Below are positions 37,332 to 49,220 of a stretch of DNA of 64,000 nucleotides, in pieces. Numbering within the stretch: the stretch's first letter is position 1; each line of letters starts with the position of its first letter. Where the stretch lies: contig CM041108.1 of NCBI GenBank assembly GCA_023079485.1, positions 2,914,001 through 2,978,000 on the forward strand. The letters are read 5' to 3'. Position numbers and translations under genes: made by a program. A model generated the notes under the pieces. That model was not told where the DNA came from, did not search any database, and was given only the letters and a program-made list of their open reading frames with translations. The stretch comes from Archilochus colubris (lineage: Eukaryota; Chordata; Aves; Apodiformes; Trochilidae).

Positions 37332-40300
37332 GTAGGTCTTCGGCTAGTGTCGAGCTGAGCTGTTGATATGGAAAGATGTCTGGGCTTGGGGAGAGGGTTT
37401 GGAGGTCTTCTCGGTGAGGGAGATGCAGGAATCTCTGTGGTATGGTGGAGGAGCAGAGGGAAGAGCTTGTGAGCATCTTGGTGTCACTGTGGGGTCACAA
37501 AAGGCTTGGGACAAGGCTTCATAGGTGAGCGTGTTGGTGTGGCAGATGCCATCAGGTTGCCAAGCAGCATTCCTGAGGTTCCTTTGATGGGAAATCCAGG
37601 TGCCAGCAGGTCTGGGGTGCCCATAGCAGCCTGGTGGATGCCACCCCTGGATCCTTGTGGCTCTGCACTGGCTATTGGCTTTTGTCGGGTCCCTAGATTA
37701 ATTTTTCAGAGTTACTGTTAGTTCAGGTTAGATAAAGATAATGAAAGTTTCCTAATCCTCTTAAAGAAGATTTATCTGGCTGAGTAGAAAGCTCTCGGAA
37801 TACAATAAAGCGTGTATAAAACCAGGACCTAATCTTTCCTTTAATTTCAAACAGCTGATGGGTATTGATTTTGCAATGAACAAATCTGAAAAAATTTCTC
37901 AGCCTCAATGTGTCTCCAAGAAGCCCCCGACAGAGATATGGATGTGTTTATGCATCCTGCTCATTTGCAGGAGGCAGGGCTTGTTTGTGGCCACCCATCC
38001 AAGCAAGTTTCCCACCTGGTTGTCTGCAACAGGGAGCTGGGAGGCTCCTTGTTAGGCCAGGAGGGAATGGGGAAGAGGGAAGGACCAACCTCTCCCCACG
38101 GCTTCTCCCATTCCCCCTTTTGGAGTTATGTGCCAGCTTTCCATCCACGAAGTTTAATCTGTTTATCCTGCCTGCTCTGCAATCATGTTAATCCATCCAG
38201 TCAACACTGGTGAAGTGTCCCAGTGCTTTGCACCTCATGAAATGAGGCAAACTGGCTCAGCACCCCTTCCTCTCACCCCCTTTTTCAGAACAGTGGGATG
38301 ACGAGGGGGAGAGATCCCATCCTGAACAACCATCTGGTGGTGAGGTGATCCTAACTGTGCTAGGAAAAGTTTTCTCCTGGCACATGGAAGTCCCAGCATT
38401 GCTTCTCCAGAGCTGAAGAGGAGCTGGGGTGCGTGGGGATGGGGTGATGCTCAGGTAGCAGTGGCATTCAGGTCGATTAATTTATATTTGTGTGGCACAC
38501 AGCTAAAAGTCGGCCGGATGGAGTATTGATTCTTGGTGCCTGTGTTCAATTGGGTTTTAATTGTGCTACTGCAGGGCCCAGCCTTCCTTCCTTGCAGCCC
38601 AGTGATAAATCTGCCAGAGAGTCACTGTCACCAGTAAATGTGTCTCTTAGTGTCATCATTAATGTGTCTCTTGGACTGGTTCATTGCAAGCACTGTTAAC
38701 AAGGGTTTATAGGAGCAGAGATAACAGGACAACAAAGGGTTGTGGGTTTGTCTCCCTTTTCCTCTCTTTTTTTGGGGCCACATCGTGATGATGGGACAGG
38801 GAGCTTCTAGGGACACATCTGGTGCTTTTGGCATGCTGGGAGAGCTCCAAACACAGAGAGAACTGGCATTTAGAGGAGCCACATCCTCCTCTTACCCTAA
38901 GCAGCTTGAGCAGAGGATGCCACGGGGCTGGACCTACCTAATAGTGATCTTTGGTATTCCTCAGATGTCCTCTGTTTCTGATTTATTTAGCAAACCTCCT
39001 CTGTGTTGCTTTAATCCTACTCACCACAGATTTTTCATTAAAGCCCCTCTTGGCTGTTGGCATTGTTACTGTTAGTTTCTGGTGGGCACAATCCATTTTC
39101 CTGTCTCGGTGTTGTGCTGCTGCTTTCCTCACCCTTGGAGCTGGAATGGGTTTGGAAGGACCAGGACCTTCATTTGCACTCAGTTCTCTGGATCCTCCTA
39201 AGGGTGCTCCCTCAGATCAGGTGCAAAATCCCTCAAAGCAGCACGGATGCAGGTGTAGATCCTCAGTGAATGGCTCAAAAGCAAATTGAGTTTATTTGCA
39301 CCCTCTCACTGATAACAACTCTCTCCTTGAGTCTCCAAAAGGATGATGGGAGTGGTTCAGCCTCTGTCATTGTTGTAGGAAAGACCAGATAATGTGCCCT
39401 ACATGTAGAAAAAGCTTATTTATTACCTGCTTAGCATGTAGATGCTTCAGAGTTTAGTGTGAGGGAGAAAGAGGATCACTGAGGATAGCCCTTACCTGAT
39501 GTTTTGGGTTGGGGTTTTTTTTGTGTGTGTGTTTTTGCCTAAGAAACAAAGTGATAATGAGGCAGAGAGATGCAAAGAGGAGCAGTAAATGGGGTGCAAC
39601 ACATATGGGACAGAAAGTTGGTAAAGGTACCCCTTGTGTGATCACATAGCATGCTGGGCTGGCAAGATTTTTCACAGATCTTGGATTGAGGGTTTATAGG
39701 AACACTGAAGGTGATTCCTGGGGCACATCTCCATCTTGCTGAGTGACACATGTCCAAAGGAAAGCCTTCACCACCAGGAAAAAGGCCTGGTGATGTTTGG
39801 ATGGGTGCTGTATGCAAGTCCCCTTTGCCACATCTCTGGGTCTGACTGGGTGTTTTGTCGTGGACTATTTTAGAGACTCAGCTCTGGTCTCTGGGTTAAT
39901 TGTCCCAGCAGGGATGAGCAAAATGGTGAATTGAAGCAGGAGACTTTCCCAGAGCTCAGCCTTGGAGTGGTGGCAATGGAGTGCAGGGAAATAACAGGGA
40001 AATCAAAGGGCTGTTGAAAGGAGATGGGGGAAAAAAAAACTTTAGGCAGGAAGGAATTCTATTCCCAGCAGGAGAGAAAGCCCAAAGGACATAATATCCA
40101 TGGTGTTTAAAGTGATGATTCATACTTCCTTCTCTGGGGGTCTGGGATGGGGAAAGGTCTGAAAGAAGCAACCAGCCCCCACCTCATCCTTCCTCCCTTC
40201 CCAGAGAAACAGAGGATTGGTGAGAGAGTGACTGTGGCCTTCTGGAGGAGATGTGGCAGCATCTGGCTGAGATGTAGCAGAGAAGTGCTCAGAGACAGTT

Positions 40301-43300
40301 TGGGAGGAATAGCAATGATTAAAGAAAGAAGCAACAGGAGGAGGAATTAAAATCAACAAGTACAAGGTGGGAAGAAAATTCCAGAGGCTTGGAGAACAAA
40401 AGGAAGAGAGAAGGAAACGTGCACAAAGCATCAAAAGAGTGAGAGGCAGCAATGGGGAAAAATGAAAAAGTAATGAAGGAGCAGAGAGAAAAGAACACCC
40501 ACTGCCCAGGCAGGAACTGGCCTTAAAGTGGCTGGTGTGATGTGCTAACCCAAAATCCAGACAGGAGTATGGAAGAGGGACAGGATGATGGGAAACACCC
40601 AGACAGCATCCTTGGTTTCCTCTCCTCGAGGCTTCCTGAACTGTGACAAGGAGCTGGTGGCAGTGGAGCTGTTGGAGGCATTGGGACATTCCCCAGAGGT
40701 GATGGAAGAAAAGCCCAGCTGCTGATTAATTAGTGCAAAAAGCCAAAATGGGGGAGAGGAGGGAGAAGTGGAGAAGTTGTTTCCCCATTATATTTCTGAA
40801 CAGAAAGAACGTTTTAGCGTGCACACAAATAGCTCCCTGGGAAGCACTCTCACGTCCTAATTGTTCATAAATTTACTGACAGGTGGTTACACAGTAGGTA
40901 TTAACACTCCCAGTGTTGGTTTTATTGCTTTCTCTGGCTCAACGTGAAAAATCTGGAGAAAAAGGGTGTGCAGCAAGCAGTCAGGAGACTGTCTGAGCAA
41001 TGGGTGTTTGATGCCTGGGTTTTGGTGTTGTAATTTCTTGTGAGCATTTGGTCCCCAGTGGAGCCAGATTCTGCTTTTGGTCTGTGCTGGCTTCTCCATC
41101 CCTTTCTTGTTCATTTGGGTCTCATGGGGTTGTGGTCCAGTCTTGTGGGGGAGTTCCCAATCCACATGGAGATGGGGAAAGCTCTCTGCAAAGTTCTTGA
41201 GGCTCTCTGGATTTGCTCATAGGAAAGGGGTTTTGGGTGTTGTTTTTTTATTATTTATTTCTTTTCCTCCTCTTTCACCTGCACTCTGATGGTGTAGAGG
41301 AAGGCAGGCAGACAGAACAGGGGCAGAGATGTGGTCTCCTGGGGATTATCAGCCAGGTTGGAAAAATCTCTGCAGCAGAGAGGATGTGTTTGAAATATGC
41401 ACATGATAATCCTTTTCCACGAAAGGGTTGCACGGAGTGTGTTTTACTGGGGGAAGGCTGTGAAAAGGCAGTGTTTAAGCCCAGGAGGAGGGTCAGATCT
41501 CTGAAAGTTTCCCAAATGAAGAGCCTGTGGAGTATGTGAGGTGACAGGATGGCATGCTGCTTGCTTGGCTGGGAAATGTGATAAAAATCAGTCTGTTGAC
41601 CAAACTGTCACGGTTGGATGTTCTTAATCCATAAAATCAACTCTGATGAGCCTCTTGGATTGGGCTGTCAGAAGAAGGTTTGATCAGAGGCAATAATCTT
41701 TGCTGCTGACAAGCAACACTTGGTTAAAACTCCCAACATCACTTCCCATGCAGGCTAAAGGAGGGACATTGGCACAGGGGTCCCCAGGGGGTCCCTGCAC
41801 CCCAACACCAAAGATCCCCCATCTCACCTTATCAAAAGAGGTGTCTTGTAATGGCTCAAGAGGTAATGCTGTGCAGGAGGGACATGAGTTGGTGGTGCCA
41901 GCCACAGGTTCCCTGCTCCCAGCCGTGCAGCAGTGATCATTTGGCAGCTAAAAATCATGTTGGGGGTCACCGTGGTGAGTGCCTGGGGTGGGGATGGGTG
42001 CTAAGGAGTAGTCAGGAGCTGAGTCAGCCAGCAGCATCATCACGTGGAGCCAGTGACCATGCAGGGATGCCTCATGTGCTGTCTCTTCCTGCAGGGCTGA
42101 GGGGTGGCAGCTGTCCCCCCTTACTCTTGGCTGTCTGGAAAGCCCAAGTTTTCTGGTGGCTTTTGTCCCCAGCAGCAGCAGCTGGGGAAAAGCTGGTGCC
42201 TGGAGGAGGTGCTGAGACTGGGGGGCTTGGGGAGAGCACTTGGCTGTGCTAGTGAGGGATATCCCAAGCGACACTGGGCACACTGCCACTGCCAGCCCCC
42301 TAGGGCTGTCTGCCCAGTTTGGGGCTATCTGCCCAGTTTGGGAAGGGAGGAAGAAACTGGGCCCTGTTGTGAGCAGGAATCGGTGCAGTGTGGGTCTTGA
42401 GCAGTAAAGGAAGGAGATAAATCACAGGCTTATTGTTATTGAATTTAGTGGCATCACTTTCACGTTCAATTTCGCTTGCCGGCTGTCGGAACAAACAAGA
42501 GATTGCAGAGTAAATGTTTTAGGTTTTTTTTTGTTTGTTTGCTTGCTTTCTTTTTGGCTTCCCAAACATTATGCATTTGCTTACCTGTGATTAATATTAT
42601 GTGGGGTCAATGAAATCCTCTGCAAGGTGCTCAGCAGGGCTGTGCCTCTCCTGGCTTCCTTGGGATGTAGTCTGTGTTCTGTATTCCATGTGGACAAGGC
42701 AGGCAGGACTAGGAATAAAGGGGAATAGGGACTGTGCCCCATAGCTCCAGAAGGTGAGCATCTTGCCCCTGTCCCCAGAGTGGCCCCGAGGCCAGGGATT
42801 TCCTCTGGAGAAGGCAAAGGTTGTGTCTATCTATGGCATGATCCTGGTATCCTGCTTGGAAGCCACATCCCATCCCGATGGCTGCCAAAGTGTGGGTATA
42901 GTGCACATGGGGGCTTCTGCCCATTATGATTTTATTCTCCTCAAGACACGGAGGAGAATCTCAGGTCTTTTTCCTTGTTTTAGGAGGGGATGTTAGCATC
43001 CTCCCTTCAGCAGAGCTCCTCCTGTGGGAGCCAGCCAGCTCTGCTCCAAGTGTTAACTACATTTCCCTCAGTTGCCGGAGCACACTTTTCATTTTTGGAT
43101 TGCTGTTTTCCCCTGAAGGACTCAGCCAATCTTCTTCTGCTATAACAGACTGTATTTCTATATTAATGTGTCAAGTTGCTGGGAAATTTACTGCCTTGCA
43201 GGGCCTGTCGGGCTGCAGGCACTGTGCTGTGTCTTTGCCATGGCTTGTCCTGCCATGCCACCTCTTCTGCACCAGGGATGGGTTTTGTTTTTTTTTAAAG

Positions 43301-46169
43301 CCTGGCTGAGGGGCAGAGCCTGGTGGTTCTAGCCAGCTTAGGCTGAGCTCCTCAGGGATGTAGCCATGGCCCTGCTAGACATCCTTCTGTCATTGCCCAG
43401 CCCTGTGACAGAGCTAAGATGGTCTCCAGGGTGACAAAAGAGCCTGGAAGCCCTCCTGTCCCCTTCCTGTATTGGGTATACTGGTTTCCAGGCCATCATC
43501 CCAGTCTCATTCACTCCCCAGGGTGCATAGACCCTCTTAAGGGGCTGTGTCCAGGAGCTCTGGTACCACTGGGAAACAACATCAGTGTTTTAATTGCTTT
43601 TTTTTTTTTTTTTTGTTCACCAGGGCTGGAGATATTTATGGATGTGGGGATTGCAAAATTATTTATTAGATGGAGTATCTGGGGATAGAGTGAGATAAAT
43701 CACTGTGTCCAGTATTGAATGGAGCAGACGCTCTGTAATTTAAACAGCTTTAATAAATATGCTAAAATATGAGCCTTGTCAGGGGCTGTAATGAGAGCTG
43801 GTTATCGGGGTCTCAGCTGTGATGGTGGTGGTGGGGGGAGCAAGGAGGGGACAGAGCCAGATGTGGTGCTGTGGTGGCTTTGCTCATCTTTCTGTCCTGC
43901 AGTTCCCCCTCAGATTGTCAACATCTCATCAGACATCACCGTGAATGAAGGCAGCAGTGTGACCCTCATGTGCTTGGCTTTTGGGAGACCAGAGCCCACT
44001 GTCACGTGGAGGCACCTCTCTGGCAAAGGTGAGAGCATCACCAGGGGACAAGCCACCAGAGGAGACTTGCCTGGGTTGTGTTGGACAGCTGGATGTCCCT
44101 GTAGAGGTGCCTGTGTTCTCCTCCTGTCTATTATAGAGGGTGGAGGTCCTGGGGTGGGAGCATGGATGCGTTGTTGGGTAGTGTCCCGAGCAAAGGGTGT
44201 GCCAGGTGTCAGGGGTGGGAACCCAGCGTGGGTGCTGGTGGCCAGGAGTGATGGTGCCACATTTTTGGGGTGTCTCGCAGGGCAGGGCTTTGTGAGTGAA
44301 GATGAGTACCTGGAGATCACGGGCATCACCCGGGAGCAGTCCGGGGAGTACGAGTGCAGCGCCGTCAACGACGTGGCTGTCCCCGACGTGAGGAAAGTCA
44401 AAGTCACTGTCAACTGTGAGTGCAAGGGATGGGGGGAAGGTTGGGGGTCACAGAGGGGTGGTTCTGGCAGGGTGTTGGCAGGTGTAGCCCAGCATCATGT
44501 GGCCTTGCATCTCCACAGACCCTCCATACATCTCCAACGCCAAGAACACGGGCGCCTCGGTGGGCCAGAAGGGCATCCTGCAGTGCGAGGCCTCAGCTGT
44601 CCCCGTGGCAGAGTTCCAGTGGTTCAAGGAAGACACCAGGTGAGGAGCTGCAGGGTGGGGGACACGGGGCAGCCATGGGGCAGGAGGTGGCCGAGGAGGA
44701 TGGCTGCAGCCAACTCATTTTGGTGGGTCTGAGCGCTCAGCTGGGGTCCCAGTGTTTTTCCTCTTGGGGATGGTGGTTGTGGCTCAAGGGGGTAAAGGGG
44801 AGTTGTGTGGGAGGGTTTTTCCTCCAGGGTTTTTCCTCCTGGGGATGGTGGTTGTGGCTCATGGGGGCTAGGGGGAGTTGTGTGGGTCAGGCAGGAGATG
44901 TGGGTTATGGGATGGAGAGCACAACGTGCTTTGGGGCAGCATGGTGGGTGGAAGGGCTTGTCCTGGGGGGCTGTGGGGAGTCTGGTGGGGGAATATGTGG
45001 GTGTGTCGTGGTGTTGGCTGGGGAGACAGGAAGAGGTAGCCCAGGGAGGGGTGAAGATAGGTGTCAGAGGGGTGGGGTGGTGCTCTGAGCACTGGTTCCC
45101 ACTCTTTCCTGCAGGTTAGCAAACGGGCTGGAGGGTGTGAGGATCGAGAGCAAGGGCCGCCTCTCAACGCTGACCTTCTTCAACGTCTCGGAGAAGGACT
45201 ATGGCAACTACACGTGTGTGGCCACAAACAAGCTGGGCAACACCAATGCCAGCATCATCCTGTATGGTAGGTGCCCTGGTTTTCTTTGCAGCAAGGAGGA
45301 GGAGGAGGTTGTAGAGGAGGAAGAGGGGTCTGGGAGGCGTGATGATGCTCATTGGCAGGGCAAGGGTTTGGCCATGGTGAACATGGTGTGGTGGGGATCT
45401 CCTGGGGTGCATAGCTGTGTGCCCTGTGCTGTGGCACAGCCTTGGTGGGCAGATAAGCCCCATGTGTCCTCTTGGTTGTTCTCTCATTTTCTTGTCTTTG
45501 GGATGGGAATGAGAATTGGGAGGGTGAGAGCATCAGAAGGTGAAGAGCTTCCTAGGAAGCTTTAATATGTGTTTTATTATTACTAGTTGTGTTTTGAGGT
45601 TTATTGGGGAAGACAAAGTTGTGGGAAGGATTTGAGGGAGACTGGAGGGTAAGTGGCTGGGTGTCTCAGTGAGGGAGATCCTCAAAGGGGAGGCGTGTAA
45701 AGATTTGGGGAGCAATGAGGATAAATGCAAGCAGAATCTCTAGCTCGGATGTCAAGAGAGCAATAGGAACATGCTTTTGGAGGCATGAGGGTCTGTGTGC
45801 ACAGGTTTTGTTTTTAGACCTGTCCTTTGATGGCACAGGAGAGTGCCACCACATTGTGAGCATGGCCAGGGCAGCCTCATACCAACCTGGACCTTGAGTG
45901 GTCCGTACCAACACCTGGACCTCATACCAACACCATCAGTGCTCTTCAAACCCACTCTCCCCACCTGAGGTGGAGATGGGGAAGGTGATGGTGATGCAAC
46001 CATCTTAAACTCACTGCCATCTTACACTCTCTCCCTTTTTTCCCCTTCCTTTCTCCCTTGCACAGGACCCGGAGCAGTGCACGACGGTGGCAACGTGGCA
46101 TCCCGGGCAGCCGCTGGCCTCTGCCTCTGGGTCTCCTCCCTCCTCGCTCGCCTCCTCCTCGACTTTTGA
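37099..46169 (+). CDS. OPCML: OPCML (OBCAM), 3' six coding exons, partial gene
   Basis: The coding sequence joins 37099-37331, 43903-44028, 44281-44415, 44519-44639, 45115-45266 and 46066-46169. All splice sites are GT/AG and the phases are continuous, giving about 289 residues that start at the first Ig1 cysteine. The missing N-terminus (signal peptide and first Ig1 strand, roughly 55 residues judging from the ~345-residue family) lies upstream. The product is a GPI-anchored neuronal adhesion protein with three C2-type Ig domains that binds other IgLONs at the plasma membrane. OPCML is preferred over NTM because Ig2 opens with [18 protein letters not shown] and Ig3 has QWFKED. Both match OPCML as I recall it, whereas NTM has a different Ig2 opening and WYKDD. 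The reading frame is intact with no stops or frameshifts. Confidence 0.95.
37332..43902 (+). other. OPCML intron between Ig1 and Ig2 exons
   Basis: 6.6-kb intron bounded by gtaggt and tcctgcag. No repeat element or further exon is recognisable. A candidate conserved block with CpGs lies at about 42410-42510 (ATAAATCACAGG, TTCAATTTCGCTTGCCGG). T runs occur near 42523 and 43599. Confidence 0.85.
43903..44028 (+). CDS. OPCML: OPCML exon: first part of Ig domain 2
   Basis: 126 bp after the acceptor tcctgcag and before the donor gtgaga. It encodes [20 protein letters not shown], the first Ig2 cysteine in LMCLAFGR and the core tryptophan in [11 protein letters not shown] is a potential N-glycosylation site. 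The motif [17 protein letters not shown] identifies OPCML rather than NTM. Confidence 0.96.
44281..44415 (+). CDS. OPCML: OPCML exon: second part of Ig domain 2
   Basis: 135 bp. The acceptor is tctcgcag and the donor is gtgagt. It encodes [20 protein letters not shown] followed by the Ig2 F-strand cysteine in [12 protein letters not shown] and the end of the domain (VTVN). The phase completes a Gly codon on entry and leaves the first base of Tyr at the exit. Confidence 0.96.
44519..44639 (+). CDS. OPCML: OPCML exon: first part of Ig domain 3
   Basis: 121 bp. The acceptor is ctccacag and the donor is gtgagg. It encodes [18 protein letters not shown], the first Ig3 cysteine in LQCEASAV and the tryptophan in FQWFKED. 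Length and phase equal those of the NTM exon at 63678-63798, showing common descent. Confidence 0.96.
44640..45114 (+). other. OPCML intron within Ig3, with 75-bp tandem duplication
   Basis: 475-bp G-rich intron. Two copies of a roughly 60-base block (about 44755-44814 and 44830-44887), both holding GGGGATGGTGGTTGTGGCTC, lie 75 bases apart. The neighbouring introns 44029-44280 and 44416-44518 are short and hold nothing else recognisable. Confidence 0.85.
45115..45266 (+). CDS. OPCML: OPCML exon: second part of Ig domain 3
   Basis: 152 bp. The acceptor is tcctgcag and the donor is gtaggt. It encodes [20 protein letters not shown], with the Ig3 F-strand cysteine and two sequons (NVS, NYT), then [11 protein letters not shown], which adds a third sequon. 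Same length and phase as the NTM exon at 62372-62523. Confidence 0.96.
45267..46065 (+). other. OPCML last intron
   Basis: 799 bp between the Ig3 and GPI exons. I looked for a counterpart of the NTM 33-bp cassette exon and saw none with matching phase. Otherwise plain intron. Confidence 0.85.
46066..46169 (+). CDS. OPCML: OPCML terminal coding exon: GPI-anchor signal
   Basis: 104 bp after the acceptor ttgcacag, ending in TGA at 46167-46169. It encodes [17 protein letters not shown] followed by a hydrophobic C-terminal stretch ([16 protein letters not shown]). This is the usual GPI attachment signal: small residues around a likely omega Asn in GGN, a short spacer, then a hydrophobic tail with no cytoplasmic residues. 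The transamidase would remove the tail in the ER. Confidence 0.95.
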
Positions 46170-47810
46170 TAAGGGAGTGGAGGGTCCCGGGAAGCCCCAC
46201 CACGGGCTCTGCCCCCCTCTCCACCCGGGGACTCCTCTCCGTCGGGCAGGTGCCGGGCCAGAGGATGGGTGGCAGCTCCCAGCATCCCGGGACGGCCACC
46301 TCTCCCACCCCCGGGATGGTTCCTGCTGCCGGTTACGCTGTACAGACCCCACCACGTGCCACCAGACTCTCACCCACCATCGTCACCCCGGGGGATGTGG
46401 TGTGGCACAGACGGGGCTCTTCGTGGCCACCTCGTCTCCGGGTCCCTGGGGAGGGGTGCGCGGAGCTCATCGCCGGGGATGTCCATCTCGTCGTCTTGCT
46501 AAGCCACCTACGCCCGAAAAGGACCCCGAGGTTGAAGCCTCCTGGCTCTGCCTTCAGCCCTCTCACTCATGAATGTCAGTTCTCGCCGCCAAAGCTCCTC
46601 CCCAAGCGCCCCAAACATCACCTCTCCCTGGCCTCGTGCTCACTGGTCTGTTCTGAGGGGCTCACCCAACACAACCACTTGTCCTTTGGGGGTCATGCAC
46701 CTCCCTCTCCCAGCTAACACCATCCCCGACTCCCCAAAACCCCTCACCTTGAAGGCAGGAGGCTGCTCTCCCAGGAATGGGAATCCTGGGGACCACCGCC
46801 CTGTCTCATGGGGATGAGAACCTTCCTGCTGCTCCCTGGACCCCCACCTGCTCTGCTGCTGCCCCCCCTAATGCCAGGACCTGCTCTCGCCCTGCTGGCA
46901 CTCGTCAGGGAGGGTTCCTCTGGCTTTGTTTTCCAAGCACTTTCCAACCTGCACATCAAAAGCACAGCCCCACCAACACCGAGCAGAGGCACTGAACCTC
47001 ACAGCACACCACCAGCTAACAAGCCTCTTCTCCTACAGCTCCGAGGTCAGCCAAGCTTTCAGCCAAGCATCTCTGCCTCCCCAAAAGACAGAATCCGACG
47101 TGTTTGACCCCGTGGAGGAGGCTCAGGCTCCTCCACTTTGTGCCGACAAAGCAGGGACAAGGACGGCTTCTGTGCCCCTAGCTTGCTGCTCATCCCTGCT
47201 GCCAACCTACAAAATGCCTTCACCAACAAAATGGATGTGGCCAGACTCGACCCTCCGCTTCCTCCAGCAGCCCCTGGGAGCCTCCACCTCTCCCCTGCTA
47301 CCCACAGCAGCAGTGGTTTCACTCACTATGCCCATGGTGGCAGTCCCGAGCCTTCCTGATGCTCTGTGACCATCTGGGTGTCCTTTGGGGCCATGGTCTG
47401 GGGATAGACCCTCTCATCCTGCTCCTAAAAAGTCACTTGCAGCACCAGACCCTACACTTGCAACGGGGACACAGCTCTCCAGCACGGCGCTGAGCAAGCA
47501 CACAAAGCATCCCCCAGCACCTCCCCAGGCCTTGCCCCTTCCTTCTCCCTCCATCACCAAGATGGCTTCACAGCATCAGACCCCACAGACACTGGTTTTT
47601 CCCCACACCCACACTGCCACTGCCTCCTTGTCCCACTGTCCTGCTTTCTGTGGCTGGGAGGAAGCTGGGGTGCTGGTCCTCGGTGCACAGCACAGTGAAA
47701 GAAACCAACCCAATCCTGAGGCTCTGAGGTGCCACCACCCCATCTTCTATGCTGCTACCACCCCTCCTCATCCCCTGCTGCCTGGGACCTGGGGTGTGAG
47801 GCTGTCATCA

Positions 47811-47816
47811 AATAAA
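47811..47816 (+). terminator. Proximal poly(A) signal AATAAA of OPCML
   Basis: AATAAA in a local context of ATCAAATAAAACACAGG, about 1.64 kb after the stop codon. It is a canonical hexamer on the sense strand. No strong GT-rich element follows at once, so use is uncertain. Confidence 0.45.
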
Positions 47817-48608
47817 ACACAGGTACAAAACCCTTGAAAGCTCCTGGACTGTTAACATGGTAAAACCCACCTGGCCCAATGTGCTGGCTGACCAGATGAG
47901 TTGACATCTGGCACACCCTATCCCCTGGTCCAGGGGCATCTCAGCTGTGCCACATCCTACCCTGTGGCACCATCTTCAGCCAGCACAGTGACACCCATGT
48001 CCTTGCCCACACCAAAAGTACCCTTGGGCAGGGGAGAAGCCTCACCCCGCACCCCTTGGCTGCTTCACACCCCCCACCCCGGTGTCTCCTGGTGCCCCTT
48101 TACCCAAGCCAGCCCCTTGTCCCTTTGTCCCCATGGCAGGGCTGGAGGCCACGATGGATCAGGCAAGGATGAGATGCTGCGCCACAAGCTGAAGCTGATG
48201 GACCCGGCCCTGGGGGGGTCCTCCCCACCCCAATCTTCTCCTTCCCCCGGTGGGGTGGGCTCCCCTGTCCTCCTCCCCAGCGTTCAACTTTCTCGTGCCA
48301 TGTAACGTGCCATTGTGAGGAACGTGTTGGCTGGCTGAGGCTCAGCCCCCGGGGTGGGACAGACCCCTTCATTCGGATGCTCAGGTGGGGGTATTCGGGT
48401 GCTCGGGGTGTTTTGTTTTTTGGTTTTTTTTGGGGGGGGGAGTGTGGCTCCTGGGGCTCTGCTCCTGCCGAGGGTCAGTCTTGAGTTTCCGTCGCTCATT
48501 GTATTCCGAAGGTGGCTGTACTACCTGAGATTTGTGCATGTTACATTGTAGTTGTAACCTTTTCTAATTCGGCAAGAATAAGAGATGGTTGTGATTGTGC
48601 AGTGTATC

Positions 48609-48614
48609 AATAAA
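48609..48614 (+). terminator. Distal poly(A) signal AATAAA of OPCML
   Basis: Canonical AATAAA about 2.44 kb after the stop. It is followed 25-45 bases later by a T/G-rich element (ggctttgctttgtgg), the expected downstream element. Cleavage would fall near 48630. This is the better of the two OPCML end sites. Confidence 0.65.
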
Positions 48615-48635
48615 GTTTGAAGAACTTTGTACCTT

Positions 48636-49007
48636 TGGGGCTTTGCTTTGTGGCCAACGTACACCTGGGGAGGCTCCTGAGTGCCCAGAACTCCCTGGAA
48701 TGGTTCCTGGAGCCTCATTAATTAAAGCCTCAATTCCCTTCTGGTGACAGTGACACTTGGAGCCCCCAGCCAGGGCTCACTGCAGTTGGAGCCCTTCCTC
48801 ACTCAGCTCCTCTGTGCCCCAAGAACCAACCTGATGGCTCTGCTGGGACATTCTTGCAAAAAAAAAAAAAACAACAAAAAACACATTATCTGGCACACCA
48901 GAAATCCAAGCTGAATGAATCCAGCAATATCCATACAAACACATTAAGCCATCCCAAACTTATTCATATATTCAACTCTCTTCAGCCATTAAAAATAAAC
49001 CAGTACA
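48636..49007. other. Intergenic DNA after OPCML
   Basis: No gene. It holds an A-rich run (about 48858-48881) and then an AT-rich stretch that continues, past the inserted LTR, into the degenerate repeat region. Confidence 0.6.
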
Positions 49008-49220
49008 TGTAGCAGGAGGAGCCTTTCTTGCTCCTGAGGCTCGATGAGCTGCTGACCTCTCCATTGCCTCACACCAGAGTGAGCTGAGCTTCTCTCTGTG
49101 GGTGTGTGTCCCACCTTTATAGGCCCCCTGGTAATAGGGGGCCTGCCCTAACCAGGCACAGGTGGACTCACACTCACTCTTTGGCAACTCGAGGCACCTG
49201 GTTTATCTTGTTTCTCTACA
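49008..49220 (-). mobile_element. Solo LTR, minus orientation
   Basis: 213 bases. The reverse complement matches the paired LTRs at 53349 and 54141: begins TGTAGAGAAACAAGATAAAC, contains GTGCCTCGAGTTGCCAAAG and ends GCTACA, so the termini are TG...CA. Flanking hexamers agtaca (49002-49007) and aataca (49221-49226) match at 5 of 6 positions and look like a decayed target duplication. The poly(A) hexamer region reads TATAAAGG here instead of AATAAAGG. No internal sequence is attached. Confidence 0.85.

Larger units (their letters stand above)
46170..48635 (+). other. OPCML: OPCML 3' untranslated region (predicted)
   Basis: About 2.47 kb from the stop codon to the distal poly(A) signal. No splice or coding feature is evident. 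Long open frames on both strands reflect C-rich composition and show no recognisable family. The last 150 bases (from about 48480) change to an AT-balanced stretch rich in TTGTA-like motifs, which is typical of conserved UTR ends. The distal end is inferred from the signal at 48609. A shorter form ending near 47835 is also possible. Confidence 0.65.

Noticed and set aside
43776..44732. 318-residue open frame over the Ig2 region as a single-exon gene
   Set aside because: It runs through two OPCML exons and the intron between them. IgLON similarity exists only inside the exons, which are bounded by good splice sites.
45600..46065. OPCML counterpart of the NTM cassette exon
   Set aside because: A TTTTTAG acceptor-like site near 45817 has no phase-matched donor nearby.
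46066..46717. Long open frames in the OPCML terminal exon and 3' UTR
   Set aside because: Wrong phase relative to the spliced OPCML frame. C-rich UTR sequence gives open frames in several phases.
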